From DASUCS01 sp041166745 (lineage in GTDB: Bacteria; Actinomycetota; Acidimicrobiia; Acidimicrobiales; JACDCH01), in contig JBEEGH010000016.1 of the NCBI GenBank assembly GCA_041166745.1, positions 44,875 through 108,874 on the forward strand: DNA of 64,000 bases, given 5' to 3'. Both the position numbers and the translations under genes were made by a program. Positions 48,865-57,233 of the stretch are shown here, piece by piece (the first letter of the stretch is position 1; the number at the start of each line of letters is the position of its first letter). The notes under the pieces are model-generated. The model was not told the DNA's origin, ran no database searches, and was given only the letters and a program-made list of their open reading frames with translations.

Positions 48865-49892
48865 CTGGAGCCGGCGCCGAACGTGAATGCAAAGAGTTGA
48901 AGGCCGGCGGCCTGGGGACGGAACGTCAACGTGTGATAGCCGGGCGGTCCGTTGGTGACGACGTTGTAGAGATCGTGATCCATCACGGTGAGCGTCGTGA
49001 GCGGTACGCCGTCGAGCTCGACCATCACGGTGATGGGCGCGCCACCGGCGCCCGCGACGAGGTTGACCTCCGACCCGCGGTATCGCAGCACGAAAGCACC
49101 GCCGCTGTCGGAGGTCTCGGCGTCTTGGTCGGTGATCGACCATGTGCCCTGGAGCGCGTAGGTGTCTTCCGGGAGCGGATCGGGCAGCGAGTACGCCTGT
49201 GTCCCCTTGGTCGACTTCTCGGGTGAAGCGTTGAGCTGCGCGCCACCGAATGCCAATCCGAAATGCATCTCTCTTGTGAGCGCCGCGGTCAGCACGGGAT
49301 CGCCACCCGCAGGTGCGGCCCGCGGTGCGTCGGAAGGAATGCCGAGCAGGGTGCGAACGGCGTTCTCTTTCCTGTCGTAGTCGCCCTCGCCGTAGGTGAG
49401 GTCGCGCAGCCGGCCCTGCTGATCCGTCAGGTACTCCTCGGGCCAGTACTGGTTTCCGAACGCGTTCCAGATCGCCATGTCGTCGTCCAGCGCGACCGGC
49501 CACGTGACGCCGTAGTGCTCGACCCCGCGCTGCACGTTGGCGTGGTCTCTCTCGAAGTCGAACTCGGGCGAATGGATGCCGATGATCACCAAACCGTCGC
49601 CGTTGTACCGGTCATACAGCGCCTTCAGGTGCGGCAGCGTGCGCTGACAATTGATGCACGAGTAGGTCCAGAAGTCGTAGATCACGACCTTGCCAGCGAG
49701 GTCGGCTCTCGTCAGCGGTGGCGAATTGATCCAGCCCTTGGCCGTCGTCACCGATGGCACCGAGTCCGCCAGCACACTCAGATTGCTGTTCTGAGCGATG
49801 TCCTTCGGCTCCACGGTCGTCGCCACGTAGACCGAAACGCCGGCGATCACGGCCAAGGCCGCGGCCGCGACGAGGTACAGCCGGCGGTTCAT
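48861..49892 (-). CDS. Membrane-anchored thioredoxin-like protein (DipZ C-terminal type)
   Basis: A 343-residue protein: an N-terminal signal anchor (LVAAAALAVIAGVSVYVAT), a TlpA-like thioredoxin domain with the active site SCINC (Cys79, Cys82) in VVIYDFWTYSCINCQRTLPHLKALY, and a C-terminal beta domain (about 215-343) ending LTFRPQAAGLQLFAFTFG. The CBM-like tail is the one seen in DipZ. It should reduce or shuffle disulfides outside the membrane with electrons from the coupled CcdA. Both genes are divergent from the zinc-peptidase lipoprotein. Confidence 0.88.
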   Translation of the reverse strand: MNRRLYLVAAAALAVIAGVSVYVATTVEPKDIAQNSNLSVLADSVPSVTTAKGWINSPPLTRADLAGKVVIYDFWTYSCINCQRTLPHLKALYDRYNGDGLVIIGIHSPEFDFERDHANVQRGVEHYGVTWPVALDDDMAIWNAFGNQYWPEEYLTDQQGRLRDLTYGEGDYDRKENAVRTLLGIPSDAPRAAPAGGDPVLTAALTREMHFGLAFGGAQLNASPEKSTKGTQAYSLPDPLPEDTYALQGTWSITDQDAETSDSGGAFVLRYRGSEVNLVAGAGGAPITVMVELDGVPLTTLTVMDHDLYNVVTNGPPGYHTLTFRPQAAGLQLFAFTFGAGSR

Positions 49893-49909
49893 CGTCGTAG
49901 TCTCCCGCG

Positions 49910-51370
49910 ATGACCCGAACTTCTGGGCGCGCCACGGCGGTGGGGTTGGCGCTCCTGCTCATCCTCGGAGCGTGCTCGAAGGACACGAAGCCCGCGGCGG
50001 GCCGCGCGCCCTCTGACAGTTCGAGCAGCAGCCCCGACGACAAACAGATCGTTCCCGGCAAGACGAAGTTCGGGCCCAACGACGACGACGTCATCATCAG
50101 GCAGGCCGTCGACGACGTGCAGGCGTTCTACGAGGAGGAATTCCCGAAGCTGTACGGCACATCGTTCACGCCGTTGAGTGGAGGTGTGTTCCCGTACGGG
50201 CCCGACGATCCTCCGCCGAACTGTGGCGCTCCCGGCAAGAGCGATTACGAGCAAGTCGCAGCGAACGCCTTCTACTGCCCGGAGAGCGACTTCATGGCGT
50301 GGGACACGGTGAACCTCACCAACGATCTGCTCGACAACTTCGGGCCGTTCACGCTGGCGATCGTCGTTGCCCACGAACTGGGCCACGCCATCCAAGCTCG
50401 ACACGGCATCCTCGACGGACGCTTCATCACGTTCGTGACGGAGCAGCAAGCCGACTGCTTCGCGGGCTCGTACACGCAGCACGTGCAGGCGGGCGGATCG
50501 AAGACGTTCAAGGTGACGGCCGCCGACCTCGATGCGGCACTCGGCGGCTTCCTCTTGATTCGCGACCCGGTCGGCACCGACCCGGTGCGAGACGAGAACG
50601 CGCACGGCTCCGCCTTCCAGCGCATCAACGCCTTCGCCGACGGATTGAAGGAAGGCGCGGCGAAGTGCAAGACCTACGAAGACCTCTCCTTCAACTTCGT
50701 GCCGGAGGTCGAGCAGGGAGACCTTGCGCAGGGGCAAACGGGCGACCTGCCGTTCGCAGAGGTCGAGCCGCTCGTGACCGCGAACCTCGAGGGTTTCTGG
50801 CCGACGGCGTTCGCCGTCATCGCTCGCAGCGGACGGTGGACCCCGGCGAAGACGAATCCTTTCGACCCCGCGCAAGGCGTGACCTGTGGGAGCAAGTCGT
50901 TCAAGGGTGACGACGCAATCGGGAAGTACCTCTATTGCCCCGACGACGACACCATCAGTTGGGACGAAACGAACCTGATGCCCGACGTGTACTCCAAGAT
51001 CGGCGACCTCGGTGAAGCGGAGATCATCGGCAAGCTCTACTCACAGCGGGCCCAAAAGCTCGCCGGGCTGCCGACCGACACCGTTGCCGCCACCCTGCAG
51101 GCCGACTGCTTCACCGGCGTGTGGGTGGCCACGACAAAGACCGACGAAGTGAACAACGGGTTGCCAGACAACGCCATCGTCCGCCTGTCACCGGGGGATC
51201 TCGACGAAGCGGTCGCCACGTTCCTGGCATTCGGCGCGAAGGCGGCGGAGGTCAAGGCGGGCACCGCCGAGCGCGGCACCGCCTTCGAGCGCTTGGACGC
51301 ATTCCGATCGGGATTCTTCGAAGCGTTCAACAACGGCCTGGCCAGCGGGATGCGGACCTGCACGACTTGA
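49910..51370 (+). CDS. Neutral zinc metallopeptidase-like lipoprotein with duplicated domain
   Basis: A 486-residue lipoprotein (signal AVGLALLLILGAC, lipobox LGAC). The first unit (about 60-255) has the YpfJ-type zinc site HELGH (155-159) and the downstream EQQADCFAG (178-186). The second unit (about 285-480) repeats its landmarks: LYCPDDDTISWDETNL matches FYCPESDFMAWDTVNL, LQADCFTG matches QQADCFAG, and the last helices match. The HELGH position in the second unit is EIIGKLYSQ, so it lacks zinc ligands and is a pseudo-protease domain. It probably acts at the outer face of the membrane. Confidence 0.88.
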   Translation: MTRTSGRATAVGLALLLILGACSKDTKPAAGRAPSDSSSSSPDDKQIVPGKTKFGPNDDDVIIRQAVDDVQAFYEEEFPKLYGTSFTPLSGGVFPYGPDDPPPNCGAPGKSDYEQVAANAFYCPESDFMAWDTVNLTNDLLDNFGPFTLAIVVAHELGHAIQARHGILDGRFITFVTEQQADCFAGSYTQHVQAGGSKTFKVTAADLDAALGGFLLIRDPVGTDPVRDENAHGSAFQRINAFADGLKEGAAKCKTYEDLSFNFVPEVEQGDLAQGQTGDLPFAEVEPLVTANLEGFWPTAFAVIARSGRWTPAKTNPFDPAQGVTCGSKSFKGDDAIGKYLYCPDDDTISWDETNLMPDVYSKIGDLGEAEIIGKLYSQRAQKLAGLPTDTVAATLQADCFTGVWVATTKTDEVNNGLPDNAIVRLSPGDLDEAVATFLAFGAKAAEVKAGTAERGTAFERLDAFRSGFFEAFNNGLASGMRTCTT

Positions 51371-51416
51371 GCCGGATGGCCCATCACGGTGCGCTCGTGC
51401 GCGCCGATGATCAGCG

Positions 51417-51611
51417 ATGGGAACGACGGCCTGTCCATGCGGCTGCAAGCGAGATCTGCCGGTCGCGCAGCGAACCGTCGTGCAGATCGCGTTCGACGAG
51501 TCGACGCCGCTGAGCGAGCTCGCCTTGGTCAACGCGCTCCCCGTGTGGGCCGTGCGGCACATCCAGCTGACGCTGAGCCGGCTGTCCGCATCCCCTTCGT
51601 TCGCCGGCTGA
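51417..51611 (+). CDS. Small hypothetical protein with CxC motif
   Basis: A 64-residue frame, MGTTACPCGCKRDLPVAQRT onward, with three closely spaced Cys (ACPCGC) and a helical C-terminus (SELALVNALPVWAVRHIQLTLSRL). It fills most of the 285-bp gap between two larger genes on the same strand. The helix with hydrophobic spacing and the metal-like Cys triplet argue for a real product; no family is recognised. Confidence 0.4.
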   Translation: MGTTACPCGCKRDLPVAQRTVVQIAFDESTPLSELALVNALPVWAVRHIQLTLSRLSASPSFAG

Positions 51612-51655
51612 GAAAACTGGTTCGGTAGCGCGACGGCGCGGGCGACACTGGGCCC

Positions 51656-52123
51656 GTGGAGTCTTTGCGCACACGCTCCGACGGGGTCGTCTCGATCCGT
51701 CCCACGACGTCAAGTGACGCGGCAGTGCTCATCGAAGGTCGTGACGAGGAGTTCCATCGCTTCCTCGGCGATGGCGATCCCGAACCGCGCCCCGTCGCGT
51801 GCATTGTCGTTGACGATGTCGTTGTCGGCTGGGTCGACTACGACCACGAGCGGCCGTGGCTCGAGGCCGACGAAGTCAACGTGGGGTACAACGTCTTCGA
51901 ACCCTTTCGAGGCAACGGGTACGCGACCCGAGCTGTGCTCCTGTTGATGCGCCACCTCGCGATCGACACCGAGTGGCAAGTAGCCACTCTGCTCATCGAT
52001 CCCGACAACGCACGCTCGCTTGCGCTGGCCCACAGGGCCGGTTTCGAGCGCGCCGATGACCTCGACGGCAACCCGTACTGGAAGCTGCGCGTCAGTCCTC
52101 GAGCACCATGCGTACTGTCGTGA
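51656..52123 (+). CDS. GNAT-family N-acetyltransferase (RimJ-like)
   Basis: A 155-residue protein with VSIRPTTSSDAAVLIEGRDEEFHRFLGDG, a central VDYDHERPWLEADEVNVGYNVFEPFRGNGYATRAVLLLMRHLA holding the acetyl-CoA loop (R-G-N-G-Y-A), and IDPDNARSLALAHRAGFE, the standard late motif of the RimJ/RimL group. The substrate is unknown. The start is GTG at 51656. It is the first of several same-strand single-gene modules. Confidence 0.85.
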   Translation: MESLRTRSDGVVSIRPTTSSDAAVLIEGRDEEFHRFLGDGDPEPRPVACIVVDDVVVGWVDYDHERPWLEADEVNVGYNVFEPFRGNGYATRAVLLLMRHLAIDTEWQVATLLIDPDNARSLALAHRAGFERADDLDGNPYWKLRVSPRAPCVLS

Positions 52124-52147
52124 CGTGACGATGTTTGGCGCGCGGCG

Positions 52148-52603
52148 ATGAGTGGTCGGCTGATCCTGCTGTGCGGGCTGGCGGGCGCCGGCAAGACCAC
52201 CCTGGCCAAGCAGCTCGAGGCGGAAGGGGCAGTGCGCATGTGTCCCGATGAGTGGCTCGTCGCGCTCGGGCTCGACATCTATGACAAGGACGCGCGGGTC
52301 GCCGTCGAGGGCCTCCAGTGGGAGCTAGCCCAGGGACTCGTCCTGAGAGGGCTGACGGTGGTCGACGAGTGCGGCGTGTGGCAACGCTGGGAGCGCGACC
52401 TGCGGCGAACGTGGGCGCGAGAGCACGGCATCCCCGTGGAGCTGCAGTTCCTCGACGCGCCCGTCGAGGAACTGACGGCCCGAGTCGCCGAGCGCAACCG
52501 CACCCTGCCCGAAGGCGCCCCGCGCATCGACCCGGCGCTCGTTGCCTTCTGGGACGATCGGATCGAGCGCCCAGATGCTGACGAGCTCGCACTGTTCGAC
52601 TGA
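52148..52603 (+). CDS. Small P-loop kinase-like ATPase
   Basis: A 151-residue P-loop protein of the AAA_33/shikimate-kinase-like class: Walker A GLAGAGKTTLAKQLE near residues 10-24, a substrate-type segment VRMCPDEWLVALGLDIYD, and the lid-like Arg helix RVAERNRTLPEG. Related proteins phosphorylate small molecules, including some antibiotics, but most are uncharacterised. It sits 25 nt after the GNAT gene. Confidence 0.82.
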   Translation: MSGRLILLCGLAGAGKTTLAKQLEAEGAVRMCPDEWLVALGLDIYDKDARVAVEGLQWELAQGLVLRGLTVVDECGVWQRWERDLRRTWAREHGIPVELQFLDAPVEELTARVAERNRTLPEGAPRIDPALVAFWDDRIERPDADELALFD

Positions 52604-52669
52604 CCGACCGAACTCCGATAAGCACACGATGGCTTGGCCGTGCGTGAACACGAGGGGTTGCGACGTGCG

Positions 52670-53656
52670 ATGAAGGTGACGATCCTCGACGACTACTTCG
52701 ACACGCTCAAGACACTCCGGTGTTTTGGCAAGCTCGCCGATCACGACGTCACGGTGTGGACGGATCACGTCGACGACGTGTCCGAGCTCGCCGAACGGCT
52801 CGCCGACACGGAGGCGCTGGTTCTCATCCGGGAACGCACCAAGATCCGCGCGCCGCTGCTGCGGCAGCTTCCGCGGCTGAGGCTCATAAGCCAGCGGAGT
52901 GTCTATCCGCACATCGACATCCACACCTGCACCGAACTCGGAATCGTCGTGTCCTCTGACCTCCATCAAGGATCGGCGTCCTACGCCACAGCGGAGCTGA
53001 CCTGGGGGCTTGTGCTCGCGGGCATGCGGCGGATCCCGCAGCAAGTTGTCTCGATGAAGGCGGGGCACTGGCAGGACGGTGTCGGTCACTCGCTGCGCCA
53101 CAAGACCCTTGGGATCTACGGCTACGGCCGGATCGGCAAGGTGGTTGCGGGCTACGGGCGCGCGTTCGGTATGGAGGTGTCGTTCTGGGCCAGTCCCGAA
53201 TCCCGCGCGCTGGCCCGGTCGGAAGGAGCCAAGGTCGCCGAGTCCAAGGAGTCGTTCTTCGAGTCCTGCGACGTGATCTCGCTGCACCTGCGCCTGGTCG
53301 ACGCCACCCGGGGAATCGTCACCCGGAACGATCTCGACACGATGAAGGCAACGGCGCTGCTCGTGAACACCAGCCGGGCGGAGCTCATCGAGCCGGGTGC
53401 GCTCATCGGAGCGCTCACGGCAGGCCGGCCCGGCATGGCTGCGGTCGACGTGTACGAAACCGAACCTCTCACGGACGCGAACGATCCGCTGCTGCAGATG
53501 GACAACGTCATCTGCACGCCGCACATCGGCTACGTCTCCACCGACGAATGGGAGATCCAGTTCTCCGACGTCTTCGACCAGATCAACGCGTTCGCGGCCG
53601 GCGAACCATCCAACGTCGTAAACCCCGAGGTCCTCCAGCGTCCACTACGGCGCTGA
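52670..53656 (+). CDS. D-2-hydroxyacid dehydrogenase (NAD-dependent)
   Basis: A 328-residue dehydrogenase with a split catalytic domain and an inserted Rossmann fold: GIYGYGRIGKVVAGYGRAFGM (NAD loop GxGxxG), the catalytic Arg in VNTSRAELIE, Glu in VDVYETEPL and His in CTPHIGY. It interconverts 2-keto and D-2-hydroxy acids, in the phosphoglycerate/formate dehydrogenase group. ATG at 52670 gives the normal opening MKVTILDDYFDTL. Upstream in-frame GTGs extend only into the gap. Confidence 0.9.
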   Translation: MKVTILDDYFDTLKTLRCFGKLADHDVTVWTDHVDDVSELAERLADTEALVLIRERTKIRAPLLRQLPRLRLISQRSVYPHIDIHTCTELGIVVSSDLHQGSASYATAELTWGLVLAGMRRIPQQVVSMKAGHWQDGVGHSLRHKTLGIYGYGRIGKVVAGYGRAFGMEVSFWASPESRALARSEGAKVAESKESFFESCDVISLHLRLVDATRGIVTRNDLDTMKATALLVNTSRAELIEPGALIGALTAGRPGMAAVDVYETEPLTDANDPLLQMDNVICTPHIGYVSTDEWEIQFSDVFDQINAFAAGEPSNVVNPEVLQRPLRR

Positions 53657-53722
53657 CTCGGACGACCCGTCGCTGGCGAACGTAGTGCGACCGGCTTCGC
53701 GAGTCGTCTCTACGATCGCGTC

Positions 53723-54076
53723 ATGAGCCTCGAATGGGAGCAGACGATTGTCGATGCACGGGACCCTGTGGTACTCGGGAACTGGTGGCGAGAAGCCCTC
53801 GGGTGGGTGGTCATCAACGACGACGCGGACGAGTTCGAGATCCGACCATCCGCAGATCGCCTTCCCGGGCTCCTGTTCGCCCATGTCCCCGACAGTAAGC
53901 AGACCAAGAACAGGCTTCACCTCGACTTCCGGCCCGACGACCAAGATCTGGAGGTCGAACGCCTTCTCATGCTTGGCGCCACGCGAGCAGATGTTGGGCA
54001 AGGAGAGCAGTCGTGGATCGTGCTCGCTGACCCTGAAGGCAACGAGTTCTGCGTGCTTCGTTCCCGCGCCCGGTAG
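53723..54076 (+). CDS. VOC (glyoxalase-like) family protein
   Basis: A 117-residue single VOC unit: LEWEQTIVDARDPVVLGNWWREALGWVVI, LLFAHVPDSKQTKNRLHLDFRP, and WIVLADPEGNEFCVLR, the usual D-P-x-G-N-E-F-C ending. This is the Glyoxalase_6-like subgroup common in actinobacteria and in gene cassettes. The metal His and Glu positions (LHLDF, EFCVL) are present. The reaction is unknown. Confidence 0.85.
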   Translation: MSLEWEQTIVDARDPVVLGNWWREALGWVVINDDADEFEIRPSADRLPGLLFAHVPDSKQTKNRLHLDFRPDDQDLEVERLLMLGATRADVGQGEQSWIVLADPEGNEFCVLRSRAR

Positions 54077-54102
54077 CGGTACGTCCCGGATGGGGGCAGC
54101 GG

Positions 54103-54294
54103 TCACGCGATGGCGACGAGCGCGACGCCGAGTATCGCGACGATCATGAAGACGTACCCCGCAGCGCGACGGGTTGCAGGACTCACGCCTGACCCTGCAC
54201 CACCGGCAGCTCGGTACCCGCCGTTCGGATGCGTCACCGTCCAGACACCGATCGCGAAGAGGATCGGTGCACCAACGAGAACTTCGCCAGTCAC
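54103..54294 (-). CDS. Small two-helix membrane protein
   Basis: A 63-residue protein with two membrane helices (VLVGAPILFAIGVWTVTH and GYVFMIVAILGVALVAIA) joined by a short Gly/Ala-rich loop. Hydrophobicity and frame bias support coding. It lies convergent to the VOC gene. Unknown function. Confidence 0.55.
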   Translation of the reverse strand: MTGEVLVGAPILFAIGVWTVTHPNGGYRAAGGAGSGVSPATRRAAGYVFMIVAILGVALVAIA

Positions 54295-54457
54295 GTGACC
54301 ATCCTGCCGCTCGCGAGGGCGTCGCTGCCACGACCCCGCGACTCGCGGGAACGGCGCGTACCGGATGCTTGTCTATGAGAGGTCATCGCCCTCATCCGCG
54401 GAACCGAGGTGGCGCAGGAAGCGCTTAGAGCAGAGGCCACCAGGCGGACGAGGCGGG

Positions 54458-54832
54458 ATGTACCGTCCGACCATGGAACCAGCGGATTTGCACGTGAGTG
54501 TCCAGACAGCATTCAACGCGGGCGACGTCGACGCGCTCGTCGGGTTGTACGAACCCGATGCATGGCTGTTCGGCCCAGAGGGACCGGTGCAGGGTCTCGA
54601 TGCGATACGAGCGGTGTGGGCGGGATTCGTCGAGTTCGGCGGGCAGCTCCAGATGACCACGCGATATGTGGTCCAACACGGCGAGATCGCGATGCTCAGT
54701 AACGAATGGACATTGACCATCGACGGCGCGCCCGTCTCGGCCACCACAGCGGAGGTCGCGCGGAAGCAATCCGACGGCTCGTGGCGATACGTGATCGACA
54801 ACCCCGACGCTGTCGGAAGCGTCGCCACCTGA
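54458..54832 (+). CDS. SnoaL-like / nuclear transport factor 2 fold protein
   Basis: A 124-residue protein with the NTF2-like pattern LHVSVQTAFNAGDVDALVGLYEPDAWLFGPEGPVQGLDAIRAVWAGF, strands (MTTRYVVQHGEIAMLSNEWTLTI) and the ending KQSDGSWRYVIDNPD. The fold forms a small-molecule pocket, with enzymes and binding proteins among its members. Start ATG at 54458 or 54473. An ATCGGCAC motif follows about 20 nt after its stop. Confidence 0.85.
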   Translation: MYRPTMEPADLHVSVQTAFNAGDVDALVGLYEPDAWLFGPEGPVQGLDAIRAVWAGFVEFGGQLQMTTRYVVQHGEIAMLSNEWTLTIDGAPVSATTAEVARKQSDGSWRYVIDNPDAVGSVAT

Positions 54833-54852
54833 CAGCGCACTGTGCGCGCGCT

Positions 54853-54860
54853 ATCGGCAC
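54853..54860 (+). repeat. ATCGGCAC motif, gap after the SnoaL gene
   Basis: GCGCGCTATCGGCACCTAT lies 20 nt after a stop codon. First clear occurrence of a motif seen in most following gaps. Confidence 0.6.
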
Positions 54861-54907
54861 CTATGCACAAGACGAAGGAGGCGACTGGATCTGCGGCCCA
54901 CCGTTGC

Positions 54908-56287
54908 TCAGAGGTCAGCGGCGAGGAGGTGCCATTTGCCGGGCACGCCTTTCAAATCGTGTTCCCCGCGCTCGATGAAGGTGATGTTTGAGCCGGCGAC
55001 GAGCGGCGGCACTGCGCTGGAGACGAGGATCTCTCCCGCGTCGGCGAGAGCGGCGACACGGGCCCCTATGTGCACGGCCATCCCAGCGATGTCGTCACCG
55101 CGCAGTTCGATTTCGCCGGTGTGCACCCCGGCCCGCACGTCGATCCCCAGCGCCTTCGTTGCATCCCTGATCGCGGCGGCGCACTGGATCGCTCGGCCTG
55201 GCCCATCGAACGTGATGAGGAACGCATCTCCGATCGTCTTGATCTCGCGCCCGCGGAAGCGCTCGAGCTGGCGTCGGACGGCGCGGTCGTGCTCGTCGAG
55301 GAGGTCCTTCCACCTTCGATCGCCCATCGCTGCGGCGAGGTCGGTCGAACCGACGATGTCGGTGAACACAACCGTTGCGAGCACACGATTCGCGTCGGGC
55401 TCGTGACGGTTGCCGGTGAGGAACTCCTCGATCTCGTCCACGATGGCGTCTTGGTCACCGGCATAAGGGACGTGGTCGTCACCAGGCAGTTCGACATAGC
55501 GCGCATCGGGGATGTGGTCCGCGAGGTAGCGGCCGAAGCTGACCGGCACGAACCTGTTTCCCGCCCGGTGCACCACGAGTGTCGGCGCTTGGATGCTCGG
55601 AAGCACGGCTCGGATGTCACCTTCCATGACGGGCACGAACAGCGCGAGCGCGAGCGCGGGACTCGCTCCTCGACTGCCGGCCTTCTTCCACCACCGTCGA
55701 AAGGCATCATCGTGCTGAAGGCTCGGTGCGATGAACGCAACGTCATCGAGACGGTCATCGTCCCGAGCCGGCTTCACGATCTCGCTGCGGAACGCATCGA
55801 CGAACTCGGCCGCGTAGCCCTGCGGGTAGTCGGCCGCTTCCAGAACACGGGCAAAGCTGTTGACGACAACGACCGCGCTGACCCGGTCGGGGAACGTGGC
55901 TGCGAGCAACAGCGCGACTTCACCACCGCTCGACACGCCGAAAAGGGCCGCACGCTCCGATCCGATGTCATCAAGTACCGCGACCGCATCCTGCATCCAG
56001 TCCTCAAGGCTCGGAGGGGATGCGGGCGGGAACGGATCGGACAGACCAACACCTCGGAAGTCGAACCGGATCAGCCGGCTGAACGAGGCCAGCCGCTCTT
56101 CGAACCGTGACCAGTGCGGTTCGTCCTCGATCGCGTCGACCGAGAACGTGGTGCCGTATGGAAGCTCGAGAAGATCGAGCGCTCCGTCGCCCACGACCTG
56201 ATAGCCGATGTGCGTCCCATCAGGAGTCGTCGCGTACCGAGTTTCGGCGGCACCATGCACAGGCCACAGTCTGACGCCAACGCTCAC
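54908..56287 (-). CDS. Alpha/beta hydrolase fused to a class III adenylate/guanylate cyclase
   Basis: A 459-residue fusion. Residues 15-290 form an alpha/beta hydrolase with RFDFRGVGLSDPFP, the nucleophile elbow FGVSSGGE and a late GDDHVPYAGD region. Residues 300-459 form a class III cyclase: ATVVFTDIVGSTDLAAAMGDRRW (first metal Asp) and GREIKTIGDAFLITFDGPGRAI (second Asp). ADAGEILVSSAV and FIERGEHDLKGV end it. The usual GDGF is GDAF. The pairing suggests that a small ligand sensed or cleaved by the hydrolase fold controls cyclic nucleotide synthesis; this is inference. The start is uncertain near 56287 or GTG 56260. Confidence 0.87.
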   Translation of the reverse strand: MSVGVRLWPVHGAAETRYATTPDGTHIGYQVVGDGALDLLELPYGTTFSVDAIEDEPHWSRFEERLASFSRLIRFDFRGVGLSDPFPPASPPSLEDWMQDAVAVLDDIGSERAALFGVSSGGEVALLLAATFPDRVSAVVVVNSFARVLEAADYPQGYAAEFVDAFRSEIVKPARDDDRLDDVAFIAPSLQHDDAFRRWWKKAGSRGASPALALALFVPVMEGDIRAVLPSIQAPTLVVHRAGNRFVPVSFGRYLADHIPDARYVELPGDDHVPYAGDQDAIVDEIEEFLTGNRHEPDANRVLATVVFTDIVGSTDLAAAMGDRRWKDLLDEHDRAVRRQLERFRGREIKTIGDAFLITFDGPGRAIQCAAAIRDATKALGIDVRAGVHTGEIELRGDDIAGMAVHIGARVAALADAGEILVSSAVPPLVAGSNITFIERGEHDLKGVPGKWHLLAADL

Positions 56288-56354
56288 GCGTTGGTGGCGC
56301 TCCCGAAGAAGCTCAACAGCAAGGAGGCCCCGCCGTGCTGGTACGTCGCCCTAG

Positions 56355-56362
56355 AACGGCAC
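56355..56362 (+). repeat. Variant motif AACGGCAC
   Basis: AACGGCACTTT occurs 46 nt upstream of the next small ORF; the same 11-nt string recurs at 61985, also in a gap. Confidence 0.45.
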
Positions 56363-56400
56363 TTTGCGGCCCCTTTGCCGTTCGATGATTCACTGTCAAC

Positions 56401-56673
56401 ATGGTGCTTGTCGGTGTCGCAATCGTCGCGGCGCTTGCATCCGTGTCGCTCGCGGCCTGGAGACGCCGCCGGACCCGTCGACACCAGCCGACAGACTCCA
56501 ACCTCGCGCCGTTGGAGCGTCCGCTCCGTCTTCCACCGCGTCGGCCTCGGCCTACCCCGCCCGGTAAGAGGTACGGGCGCGGTGGGCGGTCCGGCGACCG
56601 GTCACCACTCGTGCCGCGACCGGCGGCACCGCATGAGCAAGCAGCACGCGAGTTGCCATCACAGGAAACGTGA
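56401..56673 (+). CDS. Small bitopic membrane protein, tentative
   Basis: A 90-residue frame with an N-terminal membrane helix (MVLVGVAIVAALASVSLAAW) followed by an Arg/Pro-rich cytoplasmic tail. The helix at the exact start supports coding; the tail could be GC-driven noise. A GACGGCAC motif and GTACCGGATG follow its stop by 10 nt. Confidence 0.4.
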   Translation: MVLVGVAIVAALASVSLAAWRRRRTRRHQPTDSNLAPLERPLRLPPRRPRPTPPGKRYGRGGRSGDRSPLVPRPAAPHEQAARELPSQET

Positions 56674-56682
56674 GCCCCGCGC

Positions 56683-56700
56683 TGACGGCACGTACCGGAT
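56683..56700 (+). repeat. Variant motif GACGGCAC with GTACCGGATG
   Basis: GACGGCACGTACCGGATG follows directly after the stop of the 90-residue ORF. GTACCGGATG also occurs at 54358, in the gap before the SnoaL gene. Confidence 0.5.
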
Positions 56701-56811
56701 GGTCGAGCGCGACGACGGCGATCCCGACGATGCGTCGACGCACGCGAGAACCTCGGAGGCCGTTCGTCGATAGAACACCGGGTCGATGGCGGGAAGTGCG
56801 ATACTGCGGCG

Positions 56812-57207
56812 GTGGACGACGGCGGGCTCGTGCCGGATCCTGACGGGGTCGAGTTTGCCGGGCTGACGTTGCTGCTGCGCCGCCTCGCGCACGACCAGCA
56901 CGAACTGATCGATGGACTGGCGCGATCGATCGGAGAGGCGCTGCCCGACGCAGTGCGCGTAAAGCGCCGCGGGCTACTCAACACCGGCCGCGCTCATACG
57001 CTCGAGATCCACCTCGGCGACGAGGTGTTCGAGCTTCGCGACACGAGCGGCCAGATCACGCCACACGTAGGCCGAGCCGTCGGCGGGGTCGTGATCTCTC
57101 ACGACTCCTGCGCGATCGACGACTGGCTCCTGCGGCTGCGAGCCGCCTTGGCGCTGTCGGCGCAAGGGTCTGCGGACGTGGCCGTCGCGCTCAGTCGACT
57201 TCGTTGA
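56812..57207 (+). CDS. Hypothetical protein paired with the YbjQ gene
   Basis: A 131-residue protein: LLLRRLAHDQHELIDGLARSIGEALPDAVRVKRRG, HTLEIHLGDEVFELRDTSGQITPHVGRAVGGVVISHDSC and a C-terminal helix pair (DDWLLRLRAALALS). The mixed alpha/beta pattern is regular and it precedes the YbjQ-repeat gene by 26 nt on the same strand, suggesting a functional pair. I recall this pairing from other actinobacteria but cannot name a family. GTG start at 56812. Confidence 0.65.
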   Translation: MDDGGLVPDPDGVEFAGLTLLLRRLAHDQHELIDGLARSIGEALPDAVRVKRRGLLNTGRAHTLEIHLGDEVFELRDTSGQITPHVGRAVGGVVISHDSCAIDDWLLRLRAALALSAQGSADVAVALSRLR

Positions 57208-57233
57208 CGTAACCGAACGAATCGAGAAAGCCA

